From the NCBI GenBank assembly GCA_035294325.1, contig DATGLE010000133.1:1-36339 (forward strand): a stretch of 36,339 bases of DNA, written 5' to 3'. The translations under genes and the position numbers were made by a program. Numbering within the stretch: position 1 is the first letter of the stretch; each line of letters opens with the position of its first letter. The DNA is from DATGLE01 sp035294325 (GTDB lineage Bacteria > Chloroflexota > Ktedonobacteria > Ktedonobacterales > Ktedonobacteraceae). Below the pieces are notes generated by a model. The model saw nothing but the letters and a program-made list of their open reading frames with translations, was not told the DNA's origin and did not search any database. Shown here in pieces: positions 14,908-23,646 of the stretch.

Positions 14908-16899
14908 ATGACGCAGACCATATCCACCAGTCACTCATCCTCTGACTCTCAGGGCCATGCGCCCAGAAAAGCCGCCCTCGGTCCGTTGTTGTGCTGGGCC
15001 GTTGTTTTTGCCGATATCGGTTCGTCAATCTACTACACTCCGGGCATCCTCTATAGCACGGTTGGCGGCCTGGCAGGCTTCTTTGTGCTGCTCACGATGG
15101 TAGTGTTTGTCCTGCTCACCCTCAAATATGCCGAGGTCAGCCAGCGCTTTCCCGAGGGGGGAGGGGTGGTCTCTGTCGCGGCGCAGGCCATCAACGCGTG
15201 GGCCGGCGCGCTGGGCGGTACGCTGATCCTGGTAAGTTACTTTCTCACAGCGGCCATCAGTTGTCTGTCGGCTATCGAGTACTTTGGCGTGATCGTTCCT
15301 GCCCTCGTGCCCTCTGCCCTCTGGATCACCGTTGGCGTACTGATATTGCTGGGCATCTTGAACTGGATTGGTATCAGTGAAAGCGCTAAAGTGAGCATGG
15401 TCGGGGCGCTTATCGCCTTTGGCAGCGATCTGGCGATTCTCTGGACTGTCTTTACGCACCTTTCTCCTGCCGAGGTGCTCTCGCTATTTCTCTCGGTCTT
15501 TGCGCATCAGGCGTTAACACCGGTCTCCGTGCTGGTCGGGTTCGCCGGGGCCTTTCTCGCCTTTTCTGGCCTGGAGAGTATTTCGCAGCTTTCTCCTGTG
15601 ATGAAGACGCCGCGCAAGAAAGTCATTGGTCTGGCGCTGCTGCTGGTTGTGCTGACTATCGGGCTGACCAGTCCCCTCCTCACCACGCTTTCCACGCTCT
15701 TGCAACCACAACAGGCGGCTGACGCGGTGCTCTCAACGCAACTGATCTCGCTGCTTGGAGGGCACTGGGGCGATGTCTGGTTACAGACCGAAGTGGCGAT
15801 CAGCGCCGGCCTCATTCTCGTCTTCGCCAGCAATACCGCCATTATTGGCGCCTACCACGTATTTATGGCCCTTTCGCGTATGGATTTTTTTCCCTCATTC
15901 ATCCTCAACAGGAATCGCTTCCGCGATACCCCTCACTGGTCGATTGCTTTCGCGACGGGGATCCCCATTGCCGTCCTGCTGCTGGTCAACGGCCAGATCA
16001 ACCAGCTAGGGGATCTCTACGCTTTCGGGCTGCTCGGCGCCTTTACCTTTACCTGTATCGGATTAGACGTGCTGCGTTCCCGGGAACGGGCGGCGGCGCG
16101 GCGGGTGCAGGCACCATCGGCAGGGAAGATCCGTAAAAATGGCTATGACGCTCTTGCCGGTGCCTCCTTTGTACCTCTGCTCACCCATGAGGGAGCAGCG
16201 CCATCCAATGGCGGGGGAACAGGTGAGGTCGCTCTACCGCATACCAACGGCAAATATGCTCTCCAGCATCGCATGGTTCATTCTCTGGGGCAGGATCTAA
16301 ATTTCTGGCTCGGTGTGCTGACTACTGCTCTGGTCGCCGGAGCGTGGGGGATCAGCCTGATTGCCAGGCCGCAGGCCGCCATCTTTGGCGGGTCGGTAGC
16401 GCTGCTTGGCATGGGCGTTGCCTCCGTCAACTACCTGCGTCGTGGGCGCCCGCCCGTCGCGGCAGCCTATTTCACCGGCGGCATGCCTGGTTCAGTGCTC
16501 GCCGTGCTCGCTCCCGGCGAACCACTGAATATGCAGGTGATTGAAGCGGCTATCAGCGAAGCGCACGACAGTCCCGTCGTCTTCCTCTACCTGGGGGAGC
16601 GCCAGGCGGAACGTACTCCGCAGCCGCTTGAGATCGTTGATCCCTATCTCGACGATATGGCGGCCAGAGCGATCTTTGGCAAGGCCGAACGCCTGGCGCG
16701 CAAAGCCAGGATTGCCCGCAGATTTGTATACAGGCAGCGCGAGAACACCGATCCCGCTATCGTATGGCAGGTATTGCAGCCGCGTGATGTTGTGCTCTCC
16801 GCTGACATGGCGACGCGTGTGCAGGATATCAATCCTGACCGCATCCGCTACCAGCTTACCTCTGATGGCAACGTGGCTCATCTGCTCAAGCGCTGGTGA
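14908..16899 (+). CDS. APC-superfamily transporter, KimA-like, with C-terminal Usp-like domain
   Basis: 663 aa. About ten transmembrane helices (residues 25-390), a hydrophilic loop (about 391-464), two more helices (about 465-515) and a cytosolic domain (about 520-663) of alpha/beta character (SPVVFLYLGERQ...DPYLDDMAARAIFGKAERLARKARI) resembling universal-stress-protein domains. TM1 has FADIGSSIYYTPG and the next helix pair FPEGGGVVSVA. The layout, and an Asp-x6-Tyr spacing in TM1, resemble the Bacillus K+ importer KimA as I recall it, and the downstream KdpD/KdpE-like pair supports potassium. An amino-acid permease remains possible. I saw no c-di-AMP riboswitch upstream. Confidence 0.75.
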   Translation: MTQTISTSHSSSDSQGHAPRKAALGPLLCWAVVFADIGSSIYYTPGILYSTVGGLAGFFVLLTMVVFVLLTLKYAEVSQRFPEGGGVVSVAAQAINAWAGALGGTLILVSYFLTAAISCLSAIEYFGVIVPALVPSALWITVGVLILLGILNWIGISESAKVSMVGALIAFGSDLAILWTVFTHLSPAEVLSLFLSVFAHQALTPVSVLVGFAGAFLAFSGLESISQLSPVMKTPRKKVIGLALLLVVLTIGLTSPLLTTLSTLLQPQQAADAVLSTQLISLLGGHWGDVWLQTEVAISAGLILVFASNTAIIGAYHVFMALSRMDFFPSFILNRNRFRDTPHWSIAFATGIPIAVLLLVNGQINQLGDLYAFGLLGAFTFTCIGLDVLRSRERAAARRVQAPSAGKIRKNGYDALAGASFVPLLTHEGAAPSNGGGTGEVALPHTNGKYALQHRMVHSLGQDLNFWLGVLTTALVAGAWGISLIARPQAAIFGGSVALLGMGVASVNYLRRGRPPVAAAYFTGGMPGSVLAVLAPGEPLNMQVIEAAISEAHDSPVVFLYLGERQAERTPQPLEIVDPYLDDMAARAIFGKAERLARKARIARRFVYRQRENTDPAIVWQVLQPRDVVLSADMATRVQDINPDRIRYQLTSDGNVAHLLKRW

Positions 16900-16931
16900 G
16901 ATGCCGGCGACGCCTCCTCTCTTTGATGCTA

Positions 16932-16960
16932 TTGACAGGGCACCTGGCATCTCATATGCT
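16932..16960 (+). promoter_or_regulatory. Candidate sigma-70 promoter for the sensor kinase
   Basis: TTGACA at 16932-16937, a 17-base spacer, then TATGCT at 16955-16960, 42 bases before the kinase ATG. The -35 is perfect and the -10 matches four of six. It would allow kinase/regulator expression independent of the transporter promoter. Confidence 0.5.
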
Positions 16961-17002
16961 TATTTATCGCAGGTATATTCACACTGATCGAGTAGAGAGA
17001 GC

Positions 17003-18613
17003 ATGAGCCGCCTGGAATCGTTACTAACGTTCAAGCCGAAAGCGGGACCGCGCTGGAAACGGTACATCCTCGATAGCCTGCTGGCGCTGGGAAGCATCGT
17101 TCTCTTCACAGGCATAATCTGGCTCTTGCGCCTGTATCAAAGGATTCCAGATAGCTTTCTGGTCTATCTGCTCGCCATTCTCTCCCTCGCGAGCCTGCGA
17201 GGGCCTTATGCGGCGCTGCTTGCGTCATTCTCGGCCTTCTTCTCCTTCGATTTTTTCTTTGTGCCTCCCCTCTATACCCTGAGCGCAGGCAAGTTTGAGG
17301 ACGTGCTCACGCTTATCATGTTTCTGGTGACGGCGCTCATTACCAGTCAGTTCGCTTCTATGCTGCGCCAGCGTGCGGAAGATGCGAGGCGTCAGGAGCG
17401 TGAAACGCACATTCTGTACGATCTGGTGCGCGCGACTAACCGTGAGGAGGATCTTGATCGCCAGCTTACTATCTTTGCGCGCGCCGTGGTCGAGGTATTT
17501 TCTCCCTGGGGGGTGAAGGACTGCATGTTGCTCCTCCCCGGCGAACAGGGAGCGCTGGCCCCCCGTGCCAGCGCGAGCCAGGTAGTGGAGAACATGAAAC
17601 TTCCACCCGATGAACAGGCCCTGGCAGAACAAATAGTTGCGCAAGAAGCGGCGAAAGAACCGCCTGTGAAGTGCTGCGTGCGCATGATTCCACTCAAAAA
17701 GGATCACAGAGTCATAGGCGTTCTGCGCCTGCTTGTTGAGCATGAGGGGCAAAGCGGCACGATAGATGATATTCTGAGCATGCCGCACAGCCATCCCAGA
17801 CCGGAGGCGGTTTTTTTCTCGACGTTTCTCGAACAGGCTGTTGCCGTCATTGAACGTGGACATTTGCGACAGGAAAGCCTGCGCATGCAGGTGCTCCAGC
17901 AAACTGATGCCCTCCGTTCGGCCCTGCTCTCCTCCGTCTCTCATGATCTGCGTACACCGCTCTCGACGATCAAGACCGCGGCAACAAGCCTGTTGGAGCA
18001 AGATATGCAGTGGGATGAAGAGACGCGGCGCGGTTTTACTTTAGCCATTGAGCATGAAGCGGATCGGCTCAACGGACTGGTGGAGAACCTGCTGGATATG
18101 TCGCGCATCGAGGCTGGCTCGCTGCATCCCGAAAAAGAGTGGTACCCTCTGGATGCGCTGCTGCGTGATGTGCTCGCTAGAATGCAGCCGTTACTGGAGG
18201 GACGAGCGGTACAGGTAGAACTGCCGGATAATCTTCCGCCAGTAGAATTAGATGCTGTCCTGATAGAGCAGGTGATGGTCAATCTTCTCACTAATGCCGC
18301 TACCTATACGCCAGATGGCTCTCCCATTGACGTAAGCATCCAGATTCGGGAGAATGCTGCGGTGGTAAGCGTCGCTGATCGTGGCCCCGGCATCGCGCCG
18401 GCGGAGCAAGAGCATATCTTCGACAAGTTCTATCGCGTGCTGGAAAAGGCACAGCCATCTGCCGAGCCGCGCGGCTCGGGACTGGGTTTAGCTATCTGCC
18501 GGGGACTGGTTGAGGCACATGGGGGCCGGATCTGGGTAGAAGCGCGCGAGGGCGGGGGATCCGTGTTCCGCTTCACGCTCCCCTTGAGCAACACAGGAGA
18601 ATTTGAGCTATGA
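17003..18613 (+). CDS. Sensor histidine kinase, KdpD-like (DUF4118 + GAF + HisKA + HATPase), lacking the KdpD N-terminal domain
   Basis: 536 aa. Four transmembrane helices at about 23-125 fit the DUF4118 membrane module of KdpD (SFLVYLLAILSLASLRGPYAALLASFSAFFSFDFFFVPPLYTL). A GAF-like region follows at about 140-290, then HisKA with the phospho-acceptor His314 (SVSHDLRTPLS), an N box (MVNLLTNAATYTPDG), G1 (DRGPGIAP) and G2 (GSGLGLAICRGLVEAHGG). The KdpD N-terminal sensor/Usp portion (about 370 aa in E. coli) is absent; the partner transporter carries its own Usp-like domain instead. Its TGA overlaps the regulator's ATG (ATGA), so the pair is coupled. Likely senses K+ or turgor (inference). 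Confidence 0.9.
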   Translation: MSRLESLLTFKPKAGPRWKRYILDSLLALGSIVLFTGIIWLLRLYQRIPDSFLVYLLAILSLASLRGPYAALLASFSAFFSFDFFFVPPLYTLSAGKFEDVLTLIMFLVTALITSQFASMLRQRAEDARRQERETHILYDLVRATNREEDLDRQLTIFARAVVEVFSPWGVKDCMLLLPGEQGALAPRASASQVVENMKLPPDEQALAEQIVAQEAAKEPPVKCCVRMIPLKKDHRVIGVLRLLVEHEGQSGTIDDILSMPHSHPRPEAVFFSTFLEQAVAVIERGHLRQESLRMQVLQQTDALRSALLSSVSHDLRTPLSTIKTAATSLLEQDMQWDEETRRGFTLAIEHEADRLNGLVENLLDMSRIEAGSLHPEKEWYPLDALLRDVLARMQPLLEGRAVQVELPDNLPPVELDAVLIEQVMVNLLTNAATYTPDGSPIDVSIQIRENAAVVSVADRGPGIAPAEQEHIFDKFYRVLEKAQPSAEPRGSGLGLAICRGLVEAHGGRIWVEAREGGGSVFRFTLPLSNTGEFEL

Positions 18614-19305
18614 CGAAGCGCAGAGCGCGGGTGCTTGTGGTGGACGACGAGATCGAGATTGTGCGCGCGTTGCAGCGCAGCCTGACGGGGCATGGCTACG
18701 AAGTGCTTGTTGCCGCGAAGGGAGAGACCGCCCTGGAGGTTATCAAGCGGGATGCCCCCGATCTGATGCTCCTCGATCTGGCATTGCCGGGAATGAGCGG
18801 ATTAGAGGTCTGCCGGCAGGTGCGAGAACAATCGGATCTGCCGATTATTGTGATCTCTGTGAAGAATAAGGAGCGTGATAAAGTGCGCGCGCTCGACCTG
18901 GGGGCCGACGACTACATCGCCAAGCCTTTCGGTATCAATGAGGTGCTGGCGCGTATTCGCGTTGCGCTGCGCCATGCCGAGCGTATGATGCCCAGAACGG
19001 AACCGCAGATAAGCGTGGGGCCGCTGCGCATTGATTTCACGCAGCAGCTCGTTACCGTCAACGGCCAGGAGATAAAACTGACGCCGACGGAGTATGATTT
19101 GCTCAGGGTGTTTATTCTGAATCGCGGCAAGATCATGACCCGGCATATGTTACTGGCACAGGTGTGGGGCACAAACCACGACGCGAAGTCACACTACCTG
19201 CACGTCTATATCGGTCAGTTGCGACGCAAGATTGAGCCGGACCCGGCGCACCCGCGTTTCCTCATCACCATTTCCGGCGTCGGCTACCGTTTTAACGACG
19301 ATTAG
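18610..19305 (+). CDS. OmpR/KdpE-family response regulator
   Basis: 231 aa. The receiver domain has Asp12/Asp13, the phospho-acceptor Asp56 (LLDLALPGMSG), Ser83 and Lys105 (AKPFG). The C-terminal winged helix (about 130-230) has ELTPTEYDLL-type residues (IKLTPTEYDLLRVFI), the recognition region (HDAKSHYLHVYIGQLRRKIE) and the closing GVGYRF. Overall it is close to KdpE. It starts inside the kinase stop codon. No kdpFABC genes are present, so its target is likely the KimA-like transporter operon through the 32-bp array upstream; a second site before the DUF1800 gene is possible. Confidence 0.92.
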   Translation: MTKRRARVLVVDDEIEIVRALQRSLTGHGYEVLVAAKGETALEVIKRDAPDLMLLDLALPGMSGLEVCRQVREQSDLPIIVISVKNKERDKVRALDLGADDYIAKPFGINEVLARIRVALRHAERMMPRTEPQISVGPLRIDFTQQLVTVNGQEIKLTPTEYDLLRVFILNRGKIMTRHMLLAQVWGTNHDAKSHYLHVYIGQLRRKIEPDPAHPRFLITISGVGYRFNDD

Positions 19306-19403
19306 CTTGCTTCCCACATTGTCCGCGTGCCGGGTAATGCCAGCCATTCCCGGTAGCGCTATAATATGTTGAGGTACTTATATGCAGAGGTAGAGGCGCT
19401 GGA

Positions 19404-19952
19404 ATGTCGCAACAGAATACAAAACGTTCATTGTTATCATCAATCCCACCACGCACGCGGGTGTTAATAGGTATAGGAATCATTTTCCTGATGGTGCTGG
19501 GCGCGCTCTTTTTTGCGCCGCCCGAAGGCGATTCTAATAACGTCACGGGAGACCTGCCTGACACGCCCACTGTATCGATCACCAATCTGATGAGTACGCT
19601 GGATATGAACCACGCGTTTACCTATCAGAATGTGCGGATTACGGTGACAAGGGCAATGCTGGCAACGAAGTTCTCCGATGATCGTAAGCGCGGTGGAGTC
19701 TACACGGTACGCGTGATGGTGCATACGGAGAATAAAGGGCAGAGCGTGGTGGGAGTACAATATGCCGCTCTGGCGCGCCTGGTCCTGCCCGATGGCGAGA
19801 TGATTGCGCCCAAGCTGGTCTCGATCCATCCTGCCGAGTTGCCGGGGCAGCCGCAGACTGGCTTCTTTGATTTCCCTGTCTCGCGGCAAGTTGATCTCTC
19901 ATCGCTGGCGCTGCGCTTCGGTAACAATACCACAATCCACTTTGGTCCATAG
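19404..19952 (+). CDS. Membrane-anchored DUF4352-like extracellular protein
   Basis: 182 aa. A basic N-terminus, one transmembrane helix at about 22-38 (VLIGIGIIFLMVLGALFFA), then an outward beta domain: FTYQNVRITVTRAML...GGVYTVRVMVHTENKGQSVVGVQYAALARLVLPDGEMIAPKL...GFFDFPVS, which has the order of immunoglobulin-like DUF4352/TarS-type domains. The family call is tentative. It lies 98 bases after the response regulator with no clear terminator and may be cotranscribed. It ends just before the palindromic element at 19958 and is convergent with the coiled-coil gene. Confidence 0.65.
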   Translation: MSQQNTKRSLLSSIPPRTRVLIGIGIIFLMVLGALFFAPPEGDSNNVTGDLPDTPTVSITNLMSTLDMNHAFTYQNVRITVTRAMLATKFSDDRKRGGVYTVRVMVHTENKGQSVVGVQYAALARLVLPDGEMIAPKLVSIHPAELPGQPQTGFFDFPVSRQVDLSSLALRFGNNTTIHFGP

Positions 19953-19957
19953 CTATG

Positions 19958-20040
19958 GCCCGCGCCTGAGGCACTCGCTGAATAAAGTGTGCTGTATAGC
20001 AAAATGCGTGAAGCGCATTTTGCTATACAGCACACTTTAT
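19958..20040. mobile_element. Palindromic intergenic element, 28-bp arms (inverted orientation)
   Basis: Core: 19982-20009 pairs with 20013-20040 (one G-T at the loop), loop GAA. The complement of 19958-19981 gives the family flank GCGAGTGCCTCAGGCGCGGGC. The other flank is missing because the element abuts the 3' end of the convergent coding region at 20044. The loop-proximal AAAATGCG matches the copy at 7596. Confidence 0.65.
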
Positions 20041-20043
20041 CCC

Positions 20044-20556
20044 TTAATCTTCTTCATGGGGAGCGGCTATGCGTTCGACGCGATGCTGCACATCGTAGAG
20101 CGCGCGCAGCCTGGGAAGCTCCTCGACCTCGGCCAGCGCGCTCTCCTGCACCAGTTCTTCCAGCGCGAGGTAGTATTCGGCCAGGACGCGCTCTCCTGTC
20201 GTGGTATGGTTGACACACTCTTCCAGCAGCGCCTCGGCCTCCTCATAGGCATGCAGGCTCTGCTGGGCGGCCTCGAATGCCTCCCGCGCCTCCTTGAGTC
20301 GCTCCGCGAAACGTTCACGCTCGCGGCGGCGCGCCCTCGACTCTTGCTGCTCACTCTCCATCATCTGTTGAAGCACAAGGGCCGCCTCCCCGATTTCAAT
20401 GCTCGCCTCGTTGCGGCGCCGCGCCAGCCACGCGCGCAGGGCATGCAGGCGCACTAATATGCTCGCCCCTTCCGGCAGGCGCAGGTTATCGTCTGAGAGC
20501 AATTCGTCGCTGCCGCTCTGCTCAGGCTCGCGCGATTCCTCATCGTCAAAATCCAT
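20044..20556 (-). CDS. Acidic coiled-coil protein of unknown function
   Basis: 170 aa, about one third Glu/Asp/Arg, almost entirely predicted helix. An acidic N-terminus (MDFDDEESREPEQSGSDE) is followed by a helix with LARRRNEASIEIGEAALVLQQMMESEQQESRARRRERERFAERLKEAREAFEAAQ, typical heptad coiled coil, then a second helical pair ending LYDVQHRVERIA. No membrane segment and no catalytic motif. I do not recognise a family. It is divergent from the dehydrogenase gene and convergent with the DUF4352-like gene. A plus-strand open frame over the same bases lacks a ribosome-binding site and is taken as a shadow. Confidence 0.7.
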   Translation of the reverse strand: MDFDDEESREPEQSGSDELLSDDNLRLPEGASILVRLHALRAWLARRRNEASIEIGEAALVLQQMMESEQQESRARRRERERFAERLKEAREAFEAAQQSLHAYEEAEALLEECVNHTTTGERVLAEYYLALEELVQESALAEVEELPRLRALYDVQHRVERIAAPHEED

Positions 20557-20773
20557 GACCGCTGCTCTTTCCCCTCACTTGCTCTGTAAAGTCTCTCTCC
20601 ATCCTACCACGACGTGCAAGGTTGTTGTGCGCCGCAGGCGATCAGCTCGCAGACTTCACCTCACTAGCGAACCACGCAGCGGAGAGTGGTCAGGGAGACT
20701 TGCCCATAGCATTTGCTAAATGGCGTTCGCAAGGGTTATCATCAGAGAGATAGATGAACGAAAGGACCGTAAA

Positions 20774-21658
20774 ATGTCATCGTCACAGAAAAGTATGCAA
20801 GGGAAGATCTGCCTGATAACCGGCGCCACGTCGGGGATCGGCAAAGCGACTGCGCTGGGGCTGGCTCGGATGGGAGCGACGGTAGTCATGGTGGGCCGGG
20901 ACCGTGCCAGGAGCGAGGCCGTGCAGAGCGAGATCAAGGCGCGGAGCGGCAATAGCGCCGTTGATCTCCTGATCGCCGACCTCTCCTCGCAGGCATCGAT
21001 CCGGCAACTCGTCCGGGACTTCCAGCAGCGCTATCCGCAGCTACATGTACTGATTAATAATGCCGGTGTGTATATGTTGACGCGGAAGGAAACCGTTGAT
21101 GGGCTGGAGATGACCTTCGCCGTGAACTACCTGGCCCCTTTCCTGCTCACCAACCTTTTGCTCGATACGCTCAAAGCAAGCGCGCCCGCACGCATCGTCA
21201 ATGTCAGTTCTGATGCGCAGAACGCTGGCTATATCAGGATGGATGATTTACAGTCCCGGCAGCGCTATCGATCTATGCGCGCTTATGGTCAATCGAAGCT
21301 TGCTCTCACCATGTTCGGCTACGAGCTGGCGCGCCGCCTGGCGGGAACGGGCGTCACCGTCAACAGCCTCCATCCCGGCTTTGTGGCGACCAATATTGCT
21401 CAAAATAACGTTCCTCCTCCCCTGCGCCCGGTGGTAAAGTTCTTTATCTCCTTGCTGGGCATGAGTGCGCAGGAAGGAGCGGAAACCTCGCTCTACCTGG
21501 CCTCGTCGCCCGACGTGGAAGGGGTGACAGGCAAATATTATATCAAATGCGTGCCCAGACCGACGGTGCCGATCTCTTATGACGAAGCGCTGCAAGCTCA
21601 ATTGTGGGAGGAGAGTATGAAGCTCGTGCATCTCGAAGAGCAGGGGCCGGATTTATGA
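20774..21658 (+). CDS. Short-chain dehydrogenase/reductase (retinol-dehydrogenase-like)
   Basis: 294 aa from the ATG at 20774, which has GAAAGGACC upstream and puts the Rossmann motif close to the N-terminus; an in-frame ATG at 20720 is less likely. Classical SDR motifs: TGATSGIGKA (cofactor), NNAG, the catalytic Ser (IVNVSSDA), YGQSK (catalytic Tyr and Lys) and HPGFVATN. The long C-terminal part and the NYLAPFLLTNLLL region resemble retinol-dehydrogenase-like NADP enzymes acting on lipophilic alcohols or ketones; the substrate is unknown. Cytoplasmic. Confidence 0.9.
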   Translation: MSSSQKSMQGKICLITGATSGIGKATALGLARMGATVVMVGRDRARSEAVQSEIKARSGNSAVDLLIADLSSQASIRQLVRDFQQRYPQLHVLINNAGVYMLTRKETVDGLEMTFAVNYLAPFLLTNLLLDTLKASAPARIVNVSSDAQNAGYIRMDDLQSRQRYRSMRAYGQSKLALTMFGYELARRLAGTGVTVNSLHPGFVATNIAQNNVPPPLRPVVKFFISLLGMSAQEGAETSLYLASSPDVEGVTGKYYIKCVPRPTVPISYDEALQAQLWEESMKLVHLEEQGPDL

Positions 21659-21696
21659 AGGTTAACAACCAGCATCGGGAAGCGTTGTGTATCATG

Positions 21697-21794
21697 CTGA
21701 GCGGCAGCGAAGGATCCCGTCCGAGCGAAGGCAAGGGCGTGTCTTGCTTCCCCTCTGGTGCCTTCAAGGCAGATCCTGAGCGGCAGCGAAGGAT
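21697..21794. repeat. Pair of direct repeats of a CTGAGCGGCAGCGAAGGAT motif
   Basis: The 19-base motif occurs at 21697-21715 and 21776-21794, both on the plus strand, 79 bases apart. It belongs to a TCATnCTGAGCG...GCGAAGGAT type of dispersed repeat that I recall from many genomes. The second copy overlaps the 3' end of the GNAT gene and forms its last residues, so the repeat has been inserted into or has replaced the gene's end. Confidence 0.6.
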
Positions 21795-22507
21795 GACATT
21801 ATCGACTGCGTGGTCTCGACAAGGGCGATGCGGGCGAAGGGACGGTAGCCGGCAGCGGCGGCCAGCTTGAGCGAGGCTTCGTTCTCTATAGCCGCGCTGT
21901 AGATAGGCACAGGTCCTTCTTGCGCTACGGCCTCAGCCCATAAGACGGTTGCGGCGAGCGCGTAACCTTTGCGGCGCGCCTCCGGCAAGGTATCGATGCC
22001 CAGCTCGCAAGCCTCGGAGGTGCGGCGCGAACTGTGAGCCAGGCTGAGCAGGTGCCCCGCGCTTACCACACCTATGAGCGGTCCTCTGTCGGGGTGGAAG
22101 TAGTATGGAGTAGAGCCGGATTCGAACGCCTCGACGAGCGGCTGATCCTGCGCTGTGATTGGACGCGCTATCGTGCGAGCCGTGGCAGTGTCCAGCTTCG
22201 CGGGCGCCGCCCGGTGCAGCGCCACCTCGCGGCTGATATCCGGCTCCGTGGTAGCTGCCGGGGGCAGAGCGAGCGCCGCATTCGCGCGGGCGCGCTGCGC
22301 CTCTCGCTGCGTGACCGCAACTTCTGGCCGCCAGATAGAGACGCTGCCGCTGCTCAACACAGCCGCGCAGAGCTGCCATGAGGGGCGCTGGCTCTCCGGC
22401 AGGAGCGTTACATCCGTAGCATGCTCCTCAATGGGTGGCAGCCGCACGCCCCATACGGCCTCGACGTGCAGGCGCAGCAATGCCCGATCTGTGAACAGTA
22501 TGGTCAT
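21764..22507 (-). CDS. GNAT-family N-acetyltransferase
   Basis: 247 aa. The C-terminal half has the acetyl-CoA fold: GVVSAGHLLSLAHSSRRTSEACELGIDTLPEARRKGYALAATVLWAEAVAQEGPVPIYSAAIENEASLKLAAAAGYRPFARIALVE, with the motif A segment around ARRKGYA. The N-terminal 110 residues are a separate poorly conserved region, as in FR47/GNAT_acetyltran relatives. The substrate is unknown. The last 13 or so residues (SIMSSFAAAQDLP) come from the dispersed repeat at 21776. It starts 9 bases after the stop of the unknown membrane protein gene, so the two form an operon. Confidence 0.85.
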   Translation of the reverse strand: MTILFTDRALLRLHVEAVWGVRLPPIEEHATDVTLLPESQRPSWQLCAAVLSSGSVSIWRPEVAVTQREAQRARANAALALPPAATTEPDISREVALHRAAPAKLDTATARTIARPITAQDQPLVEAFESGSTPYYFHPDRGPLIGVVSAGHLLSLAHSSRRTSEACELGIDTLPEARRKGYALAATVLWAEAVAQEGPVPIYSAAIENEASLKLAAAAGYRPFARIALVETTQSIMSSFAAAQDLP

Positions 22508-22516
22508 TCCTTTCTT

Positions 22517-23281
22517 TTAAGACCCTGCCAGCCCGCGCCCGCCACCACGGATACCATATTTTTTATCTCGCAGCAGCACGCGCAGCGACTGAACCACCTC
22601 GTCTACAGGCGCATCCTGAGCGTAGGTTGTCGCCCCAACGGAGTTCCCACTTGATACGCGTAGTTCAAAGCGTTGCATGGTATAGGTCACTGTATCCAGC
22701 GGCATACCAAAAGCCGTCGTCTCCACACCTACTATATCATCGTAGAAGTAGATTCGTGTGGACTCGAAGCGGAGGGGGCCAGGAGCATTCACGTCACCAC
22801 TGAAAACGGCTATATAGTGCTGCGTAGGATAGAAAAAAGTAAATCTGTAAATGCTGGCGTGTGGTCGTCCATCTTTGCCTTGCTTGACCAGCACCGGGCA
22901 GCCATGACGATGATAATAGTCAGCTTCCCAAAAACGAGGCCAGATGATACCCCATACCCATAATGGCTGACCAATGATCTCATCTGGAGCCAGGCCAGGC
23001 TTCTGTATGCCATACTGGCGGATCGCAGGACGCCAGCTATTTACCCGGTCATTATACTCCTCGTCGGTCGGTCGTGGCTTTGCATTATATCTAGCCATAC
23101 GAATGCAGTCGAAAATCAGCGGAAAACTAATGATAAGAAGCCAGAGCAGCAGGTCTGATGTGTATCTCGGGGTTGCTCCATTGAGCATGTAGGCAAGAGT
23201 ACAGGGACTTCCCAGGATTATCAGCAGCGCAATCCCTCGACGGATACCTTTTTGGACACCCGCCAGGATTAGCCGCCACAA
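22517..23281 (-). CDS. Unknown membrane protein with two N-terminal TM helices
   Basis: 254 aa if translated from a TTG at 23279-23281; the start is uncertain because I see no good ribosome-binding site. Two hydrophobic helices (about 17-33 and 43-60) are followed by a soluble region rich in aromatic residues and beta strands (RFTFFYPTQHYIAVFSGDVNAPGPLRFESTRIYFYDDIVGVETTAFG...TYTMQRFELRVSSG), which looks PH-like. The C-terminus is a helix (VDEVVQSLRVLLRDKKYG) and a Gly-rich tail. No family is recognised. It is followed by the GNAT gene 9 bases on. Confidence 0.65.
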   Translation of the reverse strand: MWRLILAGVQKGIRRGIALLIILGSPCTLAYMLNGATPRYTSDLLLWLLIISFPLIFDCIRMARYNAKPRPTDEEYNDRVNSWRPAIRQYGIQKPGLAPDEIIGQPLWVWGIIWPRFWEADYYHRHGCPVLVKQGKDGRPHASIYRFTFFYPTQHYIAVFSGDVNAPGPLRFESTRIYFYDDIVGVETTAFGMPLDTVTYTMQRFELRVSSGNSVGATTYAQDAPVDEVVQSLRVLLRDKKYGIRGGGRGLAGS

Positions 23282-23565
23282 AAAGTACTTTGATCTTTCT
23301 CTGCTGTACTGCGAAGTTTGCCATAGAACTATAGTGCGGCGAGAAGTTCGTTCCTTGATATAATGGAGCGAGATGAAGCCGCTACTTCCTTCTTGCCTCT
23401 AATGAGAAATTACCCATCCAGACGAATCAAGAAGAATGATATCGTTTTTTACAGATTATCAGGATATTCTTCATCTTGACAGTGGTTCCGGTAGCAAGCG
23501 AGAGAAGTTTAGGAAAAGATAAACCAGGCACTGGCACTCGCTGGCAGACCAATTTTATAGAGCAG
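23282..23565. other. Intergenic region between two minus-strand units
   Basis: Low G+C, with no gene supported. It should hold the promoter of the minus-strand 23281-21764 operon; a TATAGT on the minus strand near 23329-23334 is a possible -10. A short minus-strand frame starting at 23324 is discussed under rejected items. Confidence 0.4.
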
Positions 23566-23616
23566 ACAAAAAATTAAGGGACGAGACCAGCCAATGTTAG
23601 CTGGTCTCGTCCCTTA
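23566..23616 (-). terminator. Rho-independent terminator of the symporter gene
   Basis: Perfect 17-bp stem: 23575-23591 with 23600-23616, loop of 8. Read on the minus strand the stem is followed by AATTTTTTG, a good T-run, 31 bases after the symporter stop. The plus side has only TTGC, so it works mainly on minus-strand transcripts. Confidence 0.85.
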
Positions 23617-23646
23617 TTGCTCCTCTTGTGAAGCGAAGGAGATTGA

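Noticed and set aside
19804..20457. 217-aa plus-strand frame across the 3' end of the DUF4352-like gene, the palindrome and the coiled-coil gene
   Set aside because: It spans two genes and a repeat, has no ribosome-binding site and no recognisable domain.
23127..23324. Minus-strand frame starting with IKVLFVAANP, like effector-associated domains
   Set aside because: It loses any resemblance after about 20 residues and overlaps the start of the unknown membrane protein in another frame; too little to call a gene or remnant.
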